A DNA stretch of 64,000 nucleotides from Albimonas marina (GTDB taxonomy: Bacteria; Pseudomonadota; Alphaproteobacteria; Rhodobacterales; Rhodobacteraceae): positions 744,001-808,000 of the forward strand of contig NZ_JARHUC010000002.1 in NCBI RefSeq assembly GCF_029223255.1, read 5' to 3'. The translations under genes and the position numbers were made by a program. This document shows positions 1-8,294 of the stretch, piece by piece. The notes below the pieces were generated by a model, which was not told the origin of the DNA, ran no database searches, and was given only the letters and a program-made list of their open reading frames with translations. Every line of letters begins with the position of its first letter. Positions within the stretch are counted from its first letter, which is position 1.

Positions 1-1
1 C

Positions 2-55
2 GAGGTGATGCTGCAGATCATCGCCAAGCGGATGGGCGCCTACCCCCGCAACTGA
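2..55 (+). CDS. C-terminal end of an unidentified upstream gene (partial)
   Basis: An open frame enters from the left edge and stops with TGA at 53-55, leaving 17 residues ending in MGAYPRN. A GC-rich hairpin follows eight bases later, as expected behind a real gene end. The tail is too short to assign a family. Confidence 0.5.
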   Translation, partial: EVMLQIIAKRMGAYPRN

Positions 56-62
56 CCCCGAC

Positions 63-91
63 CGGGAGGGCGGCCCCCCGCCGCCTTCCCG
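63..91 (+). terminator. Hairpin behind the partial first gene
   Basis: CGGGAGGGCGGC (63-74) pairs with GCCGCCTTCCCG (80-91), 12 pairs including one G-U, around a five-C loop. There is no T-run, so it may stop transcription only weakly or stabilise the 3' end. No further gene is seen between here and position 309. Confidence 0.45.
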
Positions 92-309
92 CGGGGGCGC
101 GGGCGCCGCCGCTCACCGGCGCCCGCCCTCCCCGCGGCGCGCGGTTCCTGTCGTCGCGCGCCGCGGATCCCCCCCGGTCGATCCGCCCCCGGCCCGAACC
201 GTCGCGCAAGCGTCGTCTCTCCGACATCAAGGCGAGAACTCCGCGGATGACGGTGCGCGGCCGCGCGTGCATCATCGCGGCTGCGAACCATCGTCAGGGA
301 GTCCCCTTC

Positions 310-2298
310 ATGTCCCGGCCCGCCAAGTCCCCGCCCGTCGATCTCGGCCGCCGCCGCCTGCTCCAGGCCGGCGCCGCCGCCGGCGCGCTGATCGCGCTGC
401 ATCCGTTCTCGGCCCGCGCCGCCGCCAACCAGGCGCATCTGCGCGTGCTGTCGACGACCGACCTGCACGTCCACGTCTTCCCCTACGACTACTACGGCGA
501 CAAGCCCAACGACTCGATGGGGCTGGCGCGGACCGCGGCGCTGGTGGAGGGGATCCGGGCCGAGGCCACGAACTCGATCCTGGTCGACAACGGCGACTTC
601 CTGCAGGGCAACCCGATGGGCGACTACATCGCCTATGAGCGGGGCATGAAGGAGGGCGACGTCCACCCGGTCATCAAGGCCATGAACGTGCTGGGCTATT
701 CCTGCTCGACGCTGGGCAACCACGAGTTCAACTACGGCCTGGGCTTCATGGACAAGGTGCTGGCCGGCGCGAACTTCCCGTTCGTGTGCGCCAACGTCGC
801 CCGCGGCAAGCTGGCCTCCGAGGCCCGCAAGGACGACCTGTGGCTGCCGCCCTACGTGATCGTCGACGCGCAGGTGACCGACGGCGCGGGCGAGGCGCAC
901 ACGCTCAAGCTCGGCCTGATCGGCTTCACGCCGCCCCAGATCATGTCCTGGGACAAGCGCCACCTGGAGGGGAACGTCGAGACCCGCGACATCGTCGAGG
1001 CCGCCATGGCCTGGGTCCCCCAGATCCGGGAGGAGGGCGCGGACCTGGTGATCGCGCTCGCCCACACCGGCATCGGCTCGGACGCCTACGCGCCGATGAT
1101 GGAGAACGCGGCCGTCCCGCTCGCCGCCGTCGAGGGGATCGACGCCATCGTCACCGGCCACAGCCACCTCGACTTCCCCGGCAAGAAGTACGAGGGGCTC
1201 GCGGGGCTCGACGTCGCCAAGGGCACGATCTCGGGCAAGCCGGGCGTGATGGCGGGGTTCTGGGGCTCCCACATGGGCCTGATCGACCTGATGATCGAGA
1301 AGGAGGGCGGCGCCTGGCGCGTGGTCTCGGCCGAGACCGAGGCCCGCCCGATCTTCGAGCGGGTGGAGCGCAAGAACGTCCCCCTGGTCGAGAGCGTCGC
1401 CGCCGTCGAGGCGGCCGCGCGCGAGGACCACGAGGCGACGCTCGCCTACGTGCGTCGTCCGGTGGGCGAGACCTCGGCGCCGCTGCATTCCTACTTCGCG
1501 CTGGTGGCCGACGACCCCTCGGTCCAGATCGTGTCGAACGCGCAGATCTGGTACATCGAGCAGATGCTGGCGGGGACCGAGCATGCGGGCCTGCCGATCC
1601 TGTCCGCCGCAGCCCCGTTCAAGGCCGGCGGCCGCGGGGGCCCCGAGTACTACACCGAGGTCGAGACCGGCCCCATCGCCATCAAGAACGTCGCCGACCT
1701 CTACCTCTACCCCAACACCGCGCGCGCCATGCTGATCTCGGGCGCCGACGTGAAGGAGTGGCTGGAGATGTCGGCGGGCATCTTCAACCAGGTCGAGCCA
1801 GGCGCGACCGACGCGCCCCTGATCAACCCGGGCTTCCCCTCCTACAACTTCGACGTCATCGACGGGGTGACCTACCGGATCGACCTGAGCCAGCCGGCGA
1901 AATACGATCGGGACGGGGCCGTCGTGAACGCCGGGGCCGGGCGCATCGTGGACCTCGCGTTCCAGGGCGCGCCGATCGACCCGGAGGCGAAATTCGTGAT
2001 CGCCACCAACAACTACCGCGCCGGCGGCGGCGGGAACTTCCCGGGCGTGACCGAGGACAAGATCATCTTCGTCGCCCCCGACACCAACCGCGACGTGATC
2101 GTGCGCTACATCGTCGACAAGGGGACCATCGACCCCGCCGCCGACGCCAACTGGGCCTTCGCGCCGATGGAGGGCACCACGGTCGTCTTCGACACCGGCC
2201 CCGGCGGGCGCAAGTACGCGGCCTCGGTCGAGGGCGTGACGATCGAGGACGCGGGCGAGGGCGCCGACGGCTTCGCCCGCTACCGCATCACGCTCTGA
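310..2298 (+). CDS. cpdB: Bifunctional 2',3'-cyclic-nucleotide 2'-phosphodiesterase/3'-nucleotidase, periplasmic
   Basis: This is a 662-residue metallophosphoesterase of the CpdB/UshA family, which hydrolyses 2',3'-cyclic nucleotides and 3'-nucleotides in the periplasm to scavenge nucleosides and phosphate. The dimetal motifs are visible: TDLHVH near residue 47, NGDFLQGNP near 95, GNHEFNYG near 136 and GHSHLDFPG near 282. The linked C-terminal nucleotidase domain holds FKAGGRGGP and NNYRAGGGGNFPG. The N-terminus carries GRRRLLQ followed by an alanine-rich stretch, a likely Tat signal. I chose the ATG at 310 because AGGGAG lies 9 nt upstream and it places the twin arginines correctly; an in-frame ATG at 247 would add 21 unlikely residues. 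It appears to be transcribed alone. Confidence 0.9.
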   Translation: MSRPAKSPPVDLGRRRLLQAGAAAGALIALHPFSARAAANQAHLRVLSTTDLHVHVFPYDYYGDKPNDSMGLARTAALVEGIRAEATNSILVDNGDFLQGNPMGDYIAYERGMKEGDVHPVIKAMNVLGYSCSTLGNHEFNYGLGFMDKVLAGANFPFVCANVARGKLASEARKDDLWLPPYVIVDAQVTDGAGEAHTLKLGLIGFTPPQIMSWDKRHLEGNVETRDIVEAAMAWVPQIREEGADLVIALAHTGIGSDAYAPMMENAAVPLAAVEGIDAIVTGHSHLDFPGKKYEGLAGLDVAKGTISGKPGVMAGFWGSHMGLIDLMIEKEGGAWRVVSAETEARPIFERVERKNVPLVESVAAVEAAAREDHEATLAYVRRPVGETSAPLHSYFALVADDPSVQIVSNAQIWYIEQMLAGTEHAGLPILSAAAPFKAGGRGGPEYYTEVETGPIAIKNVADLYLYPNTARAMLISGADVKEWLEMSAGIFNQVEPGATDAPLINPGFPSYNFDVIDGVTYRIDLSQPAKYDRDGAVVNAGAGRIVDLAFQGAPIDPEAKFVIATNNYRAGGGGNFPGVTEDKIIFVAPDTNRDVIVRYIVDKGTIDPAADANWAFAPMEGTTVVFDTGPGGRKYAASVEGVTIEDAGEGADGFARYRITL

Positions 2299-2304
2299 AA
2301 CCGG

Positions 2305-2333
2305 GGGGAGGCGGCCCGCCCGGCCGCCTCCCC
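2305..2333 (+). terminator. Perfect 12-bp hairpin after cpdB
   Basis: GGGGAGGCGGCC (2305-2316) and GGCCGCCTCCCC (2322-2333) pair perfectly around a 5-nt loop, starting 7 nt after the cpdB stop. No T-run follows. The remaining roughly 280 bases up to 2617 show no gene or clear site. Confidence 0.55.
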
Positions 2334-2617
2334 TGCCCCGTCCCGCCGTCGCGTTCGCCTGCTCCCGAAGCGCCGTGGCGCCCGGCCGGTCTGCGCGCGT
2401 CTCCCGCCGTCGGCCCAAGACCGACCGGAAAGCGCGCGCCGCCTCGCCCATCCTTCCGCCGAGGCCCGCGAGAGGCCGACGCCGCGCCCTCCCCTGCCCG
2501 GCCCGGCCCGTTCGGCCCGCCCCGCTCGGTCCATCCTCGCGGCCCGGATGGACGCGGGCTGCGGCGCGGTCCATTCTCCGCGCCACCAACGACCAGACAC
2601 GATCAGGGAGATCGCCC

Positions 2618-3163
2618 TTGGCCCGCCTCGCGCCCCCCGCCCTCGACGAGATGACCGACGCCCAGAAGGAGGTGGCCGAGGCCATCCTCTCCGGCCCTCG
2701 CGGCGCCATCGTGGGGCCGCTGGGCTTCTGGCTGCACCGCCCCGGCCTCGCCGCCCCCGCGCAGGAGGTGGGCGCCTACTGCCGCTTCGGCTCCTCGCTG
2801 CCGCCCAACCTCTCGGAGATCGCGATCTGCACCGTGGCGCGGGTCTGGAACGCGCAGTTCGAGTGGTACGCCCACAAGAACCTGGCGCTCGACGCGGGCG
2901 TGCCGATCGAGATCCTGGACGCGATCCGCGACCGCACGCCCCCGCCCTTCCGCGACGAGAAGGAGGCGATGTGCCATGAATTCACCCTCGCCGTGCAGAC
3001 CGAGCGGACGGCGAGCCAGGCGCTCTACGACCGCGCGCTCGCGGTGCTGGGGCGCGACGGGCTGGTCGATCTGGTGGCGATCAACGGCTACTACTGCATG
3101 GTCTCGCTGACGCTGAACGTCTTCGACGCCGACCTGCCCGAGGGCGTCGAACCGGAGATGTGA
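2618..3163 (+). CDS. Carboxymuconolactone decarboxylase family protein
   Basis: A 181-residue all-helical protein of the carboxymuconolactone decarboxylase (CMD)/AhpD superfamily. The stretch FEWYAHKNLALDAGV followed by a later MCHEF is typical of this fold. Neither half shows the CxxC pair of AhpD, so peroxidase-partner activity is not supported and the substrate is unknown. I chose the TTG at 2618 because GGGAG sits 7 nt upstream and the next in-frame ATG (2651) has no clear binding site. It converges with the HIT gene and ends at a shared hairpin. Confidence 0.75.
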   Translation: MARLAPPALDEMTDAQKEVAEAILSGPRGAIVGPLGFWLHRPGLAAPAQEVGAYCRFGSSLPPNLSEIAICTVARVWNAQFEWYAHKNLALDAGVPIEILDAIRDRTPPPFRDEKEAMCHEFTLAVQTERTASQALYDRALAVLGRDGLVDLVAINGYYCMVSLTLNVFDADLPEGVEPEM

Positions 3164-3193
3164 GGGCGCGGCCTCTCCCGGCCCCGAATGCGG

Positions 3194-3218
3194 ACGGGCG
3201 GCCCCCAGGGCCGCCCGT
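3194..3218. terminator. Bidirectional terminator between convergent genes
   Basis: ACGGGCGGCCC (3194-3204) pairs perfectly with GGGCCGCCCGT (3208-3218) around a 3-nt loop, midway between the CMD gene and the HIT gene, which face each other. Confidence 0.6.
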
Positions 3219-3245
3219 TCGCGTGTCCGGCGCGGGGCGCGCGCG

Positions 3246-3638
3246 TCACTTGCGGCGCGAGGGCACCGAGATCATGCGGCCCAGGAACTCGCCCCCGAAG
3301 ATGTGGAAGTGCAGGTGCGGCACCTCCTGGTGGGCGTCGGGACCGGCGTTGGACAGGATCCGGCTGCCGCCCTTGCCGTCGATCGGGGTCACGCCGAGCT
3401 CCTCGGCGACCTTGCCGACGGCGCGCATGAAGTCGACGATCTCGGCCTCGGAGGCTTCGGCGGCGAAATGGTCGTAGGTCACGTAGGGGCCCTTGGGGAT
3501 GACCAGCACGTGGACCTCGGCCTGCGGGTGGATGTCGTGGAAGGCGAGGCTGTGCTCGGTCTCCATGACCTTCTTGCAGGGGATCTCGCCGCGAAGGATC
3601 TTCGCGAAGATGTTCTGGTCGTCGTAGCTGTAGCTCAT
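3246..3638 (-). CDS. HIT family (HINT-like) nucleotide-binding protein
   Basis: A 130-residue histidine-triad protein. The signature HLHFHIFGG near the C-terminus supplies the nucleophilic central histidine that attacks nucleoside phosphoramidates or acyl-adenylates. IFAKILRGEIPCKKV at the N-terminus is the usual HINT opening. The chosen ATG at 3638 starts MSYSYDD and has AGGGA upstream; a more distal ATG at 3677 adds a basic, proline-rich stretch absent from the family. It is monocistronic and convergent with the CMD gene. The first palindromic repeat element begins about 130 bases upstream of its start. Confidence 0.88.
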   Translation of the reverse strand: MSYSYDDQNIFAKILRGEIPCKKVMETEHSLAFHDIHPQAEVHVLVIPKGPYVTYDHFAAEASEAEIVDFMRAVGKVAEELGVTPIDGKGGSRILSNAGPDAHQEVPHLHFHIFGGEFLGRMISVPSRRK

Positions 3639-3770
3639 CGGGCGTTCCCTGGGCTTGGGTGGGCGAGTTCGGCCCAAGGGTTAGCCCAGCCGCCCGCCCC
3701 CCGTCCATCGCCCCCGGGCGCCCGCGCCAGGCGCCCCGGGCGCCCGCCCGCCCCACGCGCCCCCCGGGAG

Positions 3771-4040
3771 CGCCTGTTCTCCGGAGCCGTCTCTCGCGGA
3801 TGCCGTAAAGAGCGACTCGTCCCCGCCGGTCAGGGATCGCGAAGCGACCCCGCGCTTGCGCGGGGCTTGTCCTTGACCGGCGGGGGCGAGTCGCTCAGGC
3901 ATCCATCAGCGAGAGACGGCTCCGGAGAACAGGCGCGGGGCGCTTTGTTCTTTGGTGAGTCAGGAGCCCGCCGGAGGCTCCCGCCCTCCCCCACCCAGGC
4001 GCGCCGCACGCCACAGGCCCAAGCCCGCCCGCAGGGCGCC
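3771..4040. repeat. Long palindromic intergenic element, copy A
   Basis: A 165-bp imperfect palindrome (3771-3935) followed by a 105-bp tail (3936-4040). The outer 27 bases, starting CGCCTGTTCTCC, are identical in both arms. Inner arms around 3821-3838 and 3868-3886 also pair, and the centre is a small hairpin (CCCGCGC TTG CGCGGGG). The tail holds TTCTTTGGTGAGTCAGGAG and CCGCCGGAGG-type short palindromes. The same element occurs inverted at 10371-10635. It fills the gap between the HIT gene and the yejA-like gene and encodes no transposase. Confidence 0.85.
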
Positions 4041-4096
4041 CGTAAACCGCTCTCCTAAGGATGATCCGGCCGGCCCCGCAGGGCCGGCCAGGCGAG

Positions 4097-5923
4097 TCAC
4101 TCCCGCCACCACACGTCTGGCAGCCACCCCGGCCAGTCGCCGTAGAGCGGCAGCCGCTCGGGATGGTGCAGGTCGGCGCGGTAGGCGATGCGGCTTTCGG
4201 GGGCGTACCACAGCGGCACGAACCAGCGCCCCACCGTCAGCACCCGGTCGAGCGCGCGCACCGCCGCCCGCTGGTCCTCCAGCGTCGCGGCCGCCAGCAG
4301 GGCGTCGATCGCGGCCTCGACGGCGGGGCTGTCGATGCCGGGGTAGTTGCGCGTGCCGCCCTGGGTCACGCCGGCGCGGCCCCAGTAGAAGCGCTGCTCG
4401 GCGCCCGGGCTCAGGCTCATCGCCCAGGTGTTGACGATCATGTCGAAATCGTAGTCCGAGCGCCGCGCCTCGTATTGGGCCCCGTCGACCAGGCGCACCG
4501 AGGCCTCGATCCCCAGCGGCTTGAGCTGGCGGGCGAAGACCTCGGCCGCCGTCTCCCAGGCGGGGCCGCCCAGCAGGATCTCGAAGCGGAACGGCCGGCC
4601 CGCGCCGTCGACCAGCACGCCGTCCTTCACCGACCAGCCGGCCTCGGCCAGCAACTTGGTCGCCGCGCGCAGGTTGCGCCGGCTGCGGCCGGAGCCGTCG
4701 GTCTGCGGCCAGGCGAAGCCCTCGTCGAGCGCGCCGTCCGGCAGGTCCGCGGCGAAGGGGGCGAGGATCTCGCGCTCCCGCCCTTCCGCCGGCCCCTCGA
4801 AGCCCAGCGCCGAACCGCCGAAGGGGCTGCGGACCCGGGCGAAGGCGCCGCGGTTGAGGGTCTGGTTCACCCATTCGAAGTCGAAGGCGAGGCCCAGCGC
4901 CTCGCGCACCCGCATGTCCTTGAACAGGTCCCGGCGGGTGTTGAAGACGAAGCCGGTCATCCCCGAGGGGCGGCCGGAGGGGATCGTCTCCTGCACCACC
5001 TCGCCGCGCTGGGCGGCGGGGAAGGCGTAGCCGTCCTCCCACCGGGCGGGATCGCCGTCGCGCACCAGGTCGATGTCGCCGGCGCGGAACGCCTCGAACA
5101 GGGCCGAGCCGTCCTTGAACCACTCGTGCCGGATCACGTCGAAGTTGAACCGGCCGCGGTTCACGGGCAGGTCGGCGCCCCACCAGTCGGGATCCTTGCG
5201 GAAGGTCACCCGGCGGCTGGGGTCGACCTCCTCGATCAGGTAGGGGCCCGACGCGATGGGGGGCTCGAGCGAGCTCTCGGCGAAGTCGCGCCCCTCGTAG
5301 TGCGCCTTCTGCAGGATCGGGCGCAGGGCGAGGATCAGGGGCAGCTCGGGGTCCGGCTCGACGAAGTCGAAGCGGACGGAGAGCTCCCCGGTCCGCTCGA
5401 CCTTCGCCACCTGCTTCCAGGTGGAGCCGAAGGCGGGCAGGCCCTTCTCGGCCAGCACCTCCATCGACCAGATCACGTCCTCGACCGTCACCGGGGTTCC
5501 GTCCGAGAAGCGGGCCCGGGGGTCGAGCGTGAACTCCACCCAGGCGCGATCCTCGGGCACGGTCACGGAGGCCGCGAGCGAGGGGTAGAGGGTGAAGGGC
5601 TCGTCGATCGATCGCATCATCAGCGATTCGATCATCAGCCCCCGCACCGCCCAGACCGAGCGGCCCTTGAGGATGTAGGGATTGAGCGAGTCGAATCCCC
5701 CGATCTCCCCCAGCACGATCCGCCCGCCCTTGGGCGCGTCGGGGTTCGCGTAGGGCAGATGATCGAAGTCCGCGGGCAACGCCGGCTCGCCCAGCATCGC
5801 AAGACCCTGCGTGCTCTCGGCCGCCGACACGCTGCATGTGGCGCCGAGCGCGAGATGCAGCGCCGCGAGGGCCCCGAGGGCGAAGCCGCGCCGTTCACGA
5901 AAAATCGACGCAAAACGCGTCAA
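4097..5923 (-). CDS. Periplasmic solute-binding protein, family 5, YejA/microcin C type
   Basis: A roughly 608-residue extracellular solute-binding protein for oligopeptides or peptide-like compounds, of the YejA group that serves YejABEF-type ABC importers. The mature N-terminus GLAMLGEPALPADFDHLPYA is characteristic of the group. LTRFASIFRERRGFALGAL followed by a hydrophobic stretch and SVSA/AES looks like a signal peptide. The start is uncertain: no ATG fits, TTG at 5923 gives a sensible signal peptide, while GTG at 5986 or 6028 would give a very long N-terminus. The GTG at 6028 has an AGGAGGG-like site, but that sequence is one arm of a terminator on the other strand. No permease or ATPase gene is adjacent, so it is an orphan binding protein here. 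Confidence 0.85.
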   Translation of the reverse strand: MTRFASIFRERRGFALGALAALHLALGATCSVSAAESTQGLAMLGEPALPADFDHLPYANPDAPKGGRIVLGEIGGFDSLNPYILKGRSVWAVRGLMIESLMMRSIDEPFTLYPSLAASVTVPEDRAWVEFTLDPRARFSDGTPVTVEDVIWSMEVLAEKGLPAFGSTWKQVAKVERTGELSVRFDFVEPDPELPLILALRPILQKAHYEGRDFAESSLEPPIASGPYLIEEVDPSRRVTFRKDPDWWGADLPVNRGRFNFDVIRHEWFKDGSALFEAFRAGDIDLVRDGDPARWEDGYAFPAAQRGEVVQETIPSGRPSGMTGFVFNTRRDLFKDMRVREALGLAFDFEWVNQTLNRGAFARVRSPFGGSALGFEGPAEGREREILAPFAADLPDGALDEGFAWPQTDGSGRSRRNLRAATKLLAEAGWSVKDGVLVDGAGRPFRFEILLGGPAWETAAEVFARQLKPLGIEASVRLVDGAQYEARRSDYDFDMIVNTWAMSLSPGAEQRFYWGRAGVTQGGTRNYPGIDSPAVEAAIDALLAAATLEDQRAAVRALDRVLTVGRWFVPLWYAPESRIAYRADLHHPERLPLYGDWPGWLPDVWWRE

Positions 5924-5948
5924 ACGCCCGACGTCGCGAAACTTTCGC

Positions 5949-5978
5949 TTGCCGAGCGAGGCCGCGACTCCGTATCCT
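5949..5978 (+). promoter_or_regulatory. Candidate sigma-70-type promoter for a small RNA
   Basis: TTGCCG (5949-5954) and TATCCT (5973-5978) are separated by 18 bp, and a hairpin-rich, terminator-ended stretch starts a few bases downstream. This is assigned by eye only. Confidence 0.4.
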
Positions 5979-5984
5979 CGCCTC

Positions 5985-6062
5985 ACTGCTCGATAGGTTT
6001 CTTGCCTGTATGAAACCTGCCTCAACACTGGACGCCCTCCTCGGAGGGCGTTCTTTTTGTTT
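5985..6062 (+). ncRNA. Candidate small RNA of about 75 nt, antisense to the yejA-like 5' region
   Basis: Between a candidate promoter and a T-run lie two hairpins and no gene. The first pairs AGGTTTC (5995-6001) with GAAACCT (6012-6018) around a 10-nt loop. The second is an intrinsic terminator at 6032-6062. No protein gene on the + strand ends here, so the terminator must belong to something short. The transcript would run opposite to, and possibly overlap, the 5' end of the yejA-like mRNA, so it could act on that gene in cis or on others in trans. I do not recognise its family. Confidence 0.5.
6032..6062 (+). terminator. Intrinsic terminator with CTCG loop and T-run
   Basis: ACGCCCTC (6032-6039) and GAGGGCGT (6044-6051) form an 8-bp stem closed by CTCG, followed by TCTTTTTGTTT. 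It is the only classical hairpin-plus-T-run terminator I found in the window. Confidence 0.8.
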
Positions 6063-6274
6063 CCGCCCCCCGCATGATGGTTCCGACCGCGCCGGTCCGC
6101 GCCGCATCCCTGCGTCGCTTCGGCGCGCGCCGCTCGATTTTGCGCCTGCGAAGACTTAACGTCTCGGCGACGGCGCAACACGCCGATCCGTCCTGCGGAA
6201 CGGGCCATGTTCGGGCCCGCGCAGGATCGGCCGCGGCGCCGGGCACCCTAATTCTCGCAGGAGCGAAACGCGAC

Positions 6275-7060
6275 ATGTCTCTCACCGGAAAAACCGCCGT
6301 GGTGACGGGTTCCAACTCCGGCATCGGTCTCGGCATCGCCGAGCAGCTCGCCGCCCGCGGCGTCCGGGTCGTGATCAATTCCTTCTCCGATTCCGACGAC
6401 GACCATGCGCTCGCCGCCAAGATCGCCGAAGAACACGGCACGGACGTGGCCTACATCCAGGCCGACATGAGCAAGCCCGACCAGTGCCGGGCCCTGCTGA
6501 CCAAGGCCGAGCAGAAACTCGGCGGCGTCGACATCCTGGTCAACAACGCCGGCATCCAGCACGTGGCCCCGATCGAGGAGTTCCCGGTCGAGAAGTGGAA
6601 CGCGATCATCGCGATCAACCTCTCGTCGGCCTTCCACACCACCGCCGCGGCCCTGCCGATCATGCGCAAGGGCGGCTGGGGGCGGGTGGTCAACATCGCC
6701 TCGGCCCACGGCCTGACCGCCTCGCCCTACAAGGGCGCCTACGTGGCGGCCAAGCACGGCGTCGTGGGCTTCACCAAGGTCACCGCGCTGGAGACGGCGA
6801 AGGAGCCGATCACCTGCAACGCGATCTGCCCCGGTTACGTGCTGACGCCGCTGGTCGAGGCGCAGATCCCCGACACGATGAAGCAGTACGGCATGGGCCG
6901 CGAAGAGGTGATCGAGAAGGTGATCCTCGACCGCCAGCCCTCGAAGGAATTCGCGACCGTCGAGCAGCTGGGCGGCACGGTGGCCTTCCTGTGCTCGGAC
7001 GACGCGGCCCAGATCACCGGCACCACGATCTCGGTCGACGGCGGCTGGACCGCGCTCTGA
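6275..7060 (+). CDS. bdhA: D-3-hydroxybutyrate dehydrogenase
   Basis: A 261-residue classical short-chain dehydrogenase that oxidises D-3-hydroxybutyrate to acetoacetate with NAD+, the entry step for reusing polyhydroxybutyrate monomers. The cofactor motif TGSNSGIGLGIA lies at 11-22, NNAG at 90-93, and the catalytic residues at Asn115, Ser143, Tyr156 and Lys160. VNIASAHGLTASPYK and the C-terminal QITGTTISVDGGWTAL match BdhA closely. ATG at 6275 has AGGAG about 11 nt upstream. A patatin-like lipase gene follows after a hairpin, consistent with a polyhydroxyalkanoate or lipid turnover context. Confidence 0.92.
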   Translation: MSLTGKTAVVTGSNSGIGLGIAEQLAARGVRVVINSFSDSDDDHALAAKIAEEHGTDVAYIQADMSKPDQCRALLTKAEQKLGGVDILVNNAGIQHVAPIEEFPVEKWNAIIAINLSSAFHTTAAALPIMRKGGWGRVVNIASAHGLTASPYKGAYVAAKHGVVGFTKVTALETAKEPITCNAICPGYVLTPLVEAQIPDTMKQYGMGREEVIEKVILDRQPSKEFATVEQLGGTVAFLCSDDAAQITGTTISVDGGWTAL

Positions 7061-7075
7061 CCCCGTTTCCGGCCA

Positions 7076-7099
7076 GGGGGCGGCGCCGACGCCGCCCCC
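7076..7099 (+). terminator. Hairpin after bdhA
   Basis: GGGGGCGGCG (7076-7085) pairs perfectly with CGCCGCCCCC (7090-7099) around CCGA, 15 bases after the bdhA stop. It lacks a T-run. Confidence 0.5.
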
Positions 7100-7224
7100 A
7101 CCCCGTCGCCCCGATCCCTGTGGGCGACGATTCCCCCCTTGATCGATCACGCCCGCCCGGCCCTGTTTCGTCGCCGATGAGAACCTGATTCCGAACCGGA
7201 CCCGCACGAGCGAACGGAGGCGAC

Positions 7225-8289
7225 ATGGCGCGCCGCAAGACCAAGACCATCAACCTCGCCCTGCAGGGCGGCGGCGCGCACGGCGCCTTCACCTGGGGCG
7301 TGCTCGACCGCCTGCTGGAGGAGGAGGCGCTGGAGTTCGACGGCATCACCGCCACCTCCGCCGGGGCGATGAACGCGGCCGCGCTGAAGACCGGCCTGCT
7401 GCTGGGCGGCTCGCGCGAGGCGGCGAAGGCCTCGCTCGACAGCTTCTGGGGCTCGATCGCGCGCTATTCCTCCGGCCTGCCCAACCCGCTGCTGGAGTGG
7501 GTGCGCGCCTTCAACCCGACGACCGAGAACCTGGCCGACGCCATCGAGGCCGGCGCCTCCTGGGGCTTCGGGGACAGCCTGACGCGGATGTTCTCGCCCT
7601 ACGACCTGAACCCGTTCAACATCAACCCGTTGCGCGACCTGCTGACCGAGCAGCTGCATTTCGACACGATCTGCAACGCCGAGCCCCCGCACCTGTTCAT
7701 CTGCGCCACCAACGTGCGCTCCGGCAAGGCGCGGGTGTTCTCGGGCGACGAGATCAGCTCGGAGGCGATCCTGGCCTCGACCTGCCTGCCGAGCCTGTTC
7801 CAGGCCGTCGAGATCGACGATCCCACGACCGGCCGGCGCGAGGCCTACTGGGACGGCGGCTTCACCGGCAACCCGTCGCTGTGGCCGCTGTTCTACGGGA
7901 CGACGTCGCGCGACGTGGTGATCGTCCACATCAACCCCATCGAGCGCGAGGAGCTGCCCCGCACCGCGCGCGACATCATCAACCGCACCAACGAGATCAG
8001 CTTCAACGCCGCCCTGCTGGGGGAGCTGCGCGCCGTCACCTTCGTGCGCCGCCTACTGGCCGAGGGCGTGATCCCCGAGGGCGCGATGAAGGACGTGCTG
8101 ATCCACTCGATCGCCGACGACGAGACCATGCGAAAGCTGGGGGCGGCGACCAAGATGAAGGCCGACTGGACCCTGGTGCGCAACCTCAAGCAGGTGGGCC
8201 GCGAGGCGGCGGAGCGCTTCCTGCAGGCGAACTGGTCGAACCTGGGCGAGCGGCCCAGCGTCGACCTGCGCGCGCTCTATTCGGCGTGA
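7225..8289 (+). CDS. Patatin-like phospholipase family protein
   Basis: A 354-residue patatin-fold acyl hydrolase. The oxyanion motif QGGGAHGAF is at 14-22. The nucleophile elbow reads ATSAG with Ser45; the first Gly of the usual GxSxG is Ala, a variant I believe occurs in this subfamily. The dyad aspartate is Asp210 in WDGGFTGNPSL. It has no signal peptide and is likely cytoplasmic. The start at 7225 has ACGGAGG upstream. It follows bdhA on the same strand and is five bases from the next gene, so it is probably cotranscribed with the amidotransferase. The natural substrate (phospholipid or polyester granule) is not shown by the sequence. Confidence 0.88.
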   Translation: MARRKTKTINLALQGGGAHGAFTWGVLDRLLEEEALEFDGITATSAGAMNAAALKTGLLLGGSREAAKASLDSFWGSIARYSSGLPNPLLEWVRAFNPTTENLADAIEAGASWGFGDSLTRMFSPYDLNPFNINPLRDLLTEQLHFDTICNAEPPHLFICATNVRSGKARVFSGDEISSEAILASTCLPSLFQAVEIDDPTTGRREAYWDGGFTGNPSLWPLFYGTTSRDVVIVHINPIEREELPRTARDIINRTNEISFNAALLGELRAVTFVRRLLAEGVIPEGAMKDVLIHSIADDETMRKLGAATKMKADWTLVRNLKQVGREAAERFLQANWSNLGERPSVDLRALYSA

Positions 8290-8294
8290 GCGCG

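Noticed and set aside
40-2709. 889-residue open frame opposite cpdB
   Set aside because: It runs antisense through a clear gene and reads as arginine/valine/histidine-rich sequence typical of the shadow frame of GC-rich codons.
3681-3902. 73-residue minus-strand frame inside palindromic element A, similar to a frame in element B
   Set aside because: The similarity follows from the shared repeat; there is no ribosome site and the sequence is better explained as a palindrome.
6002-6028. GTG 6028 with AGGAGGG as start of the yejA-like gene
   Set aside because: The apparent ribosome site is one arm of the opposite-strand terminator, and it would place over 50 residues before the signal peptide.
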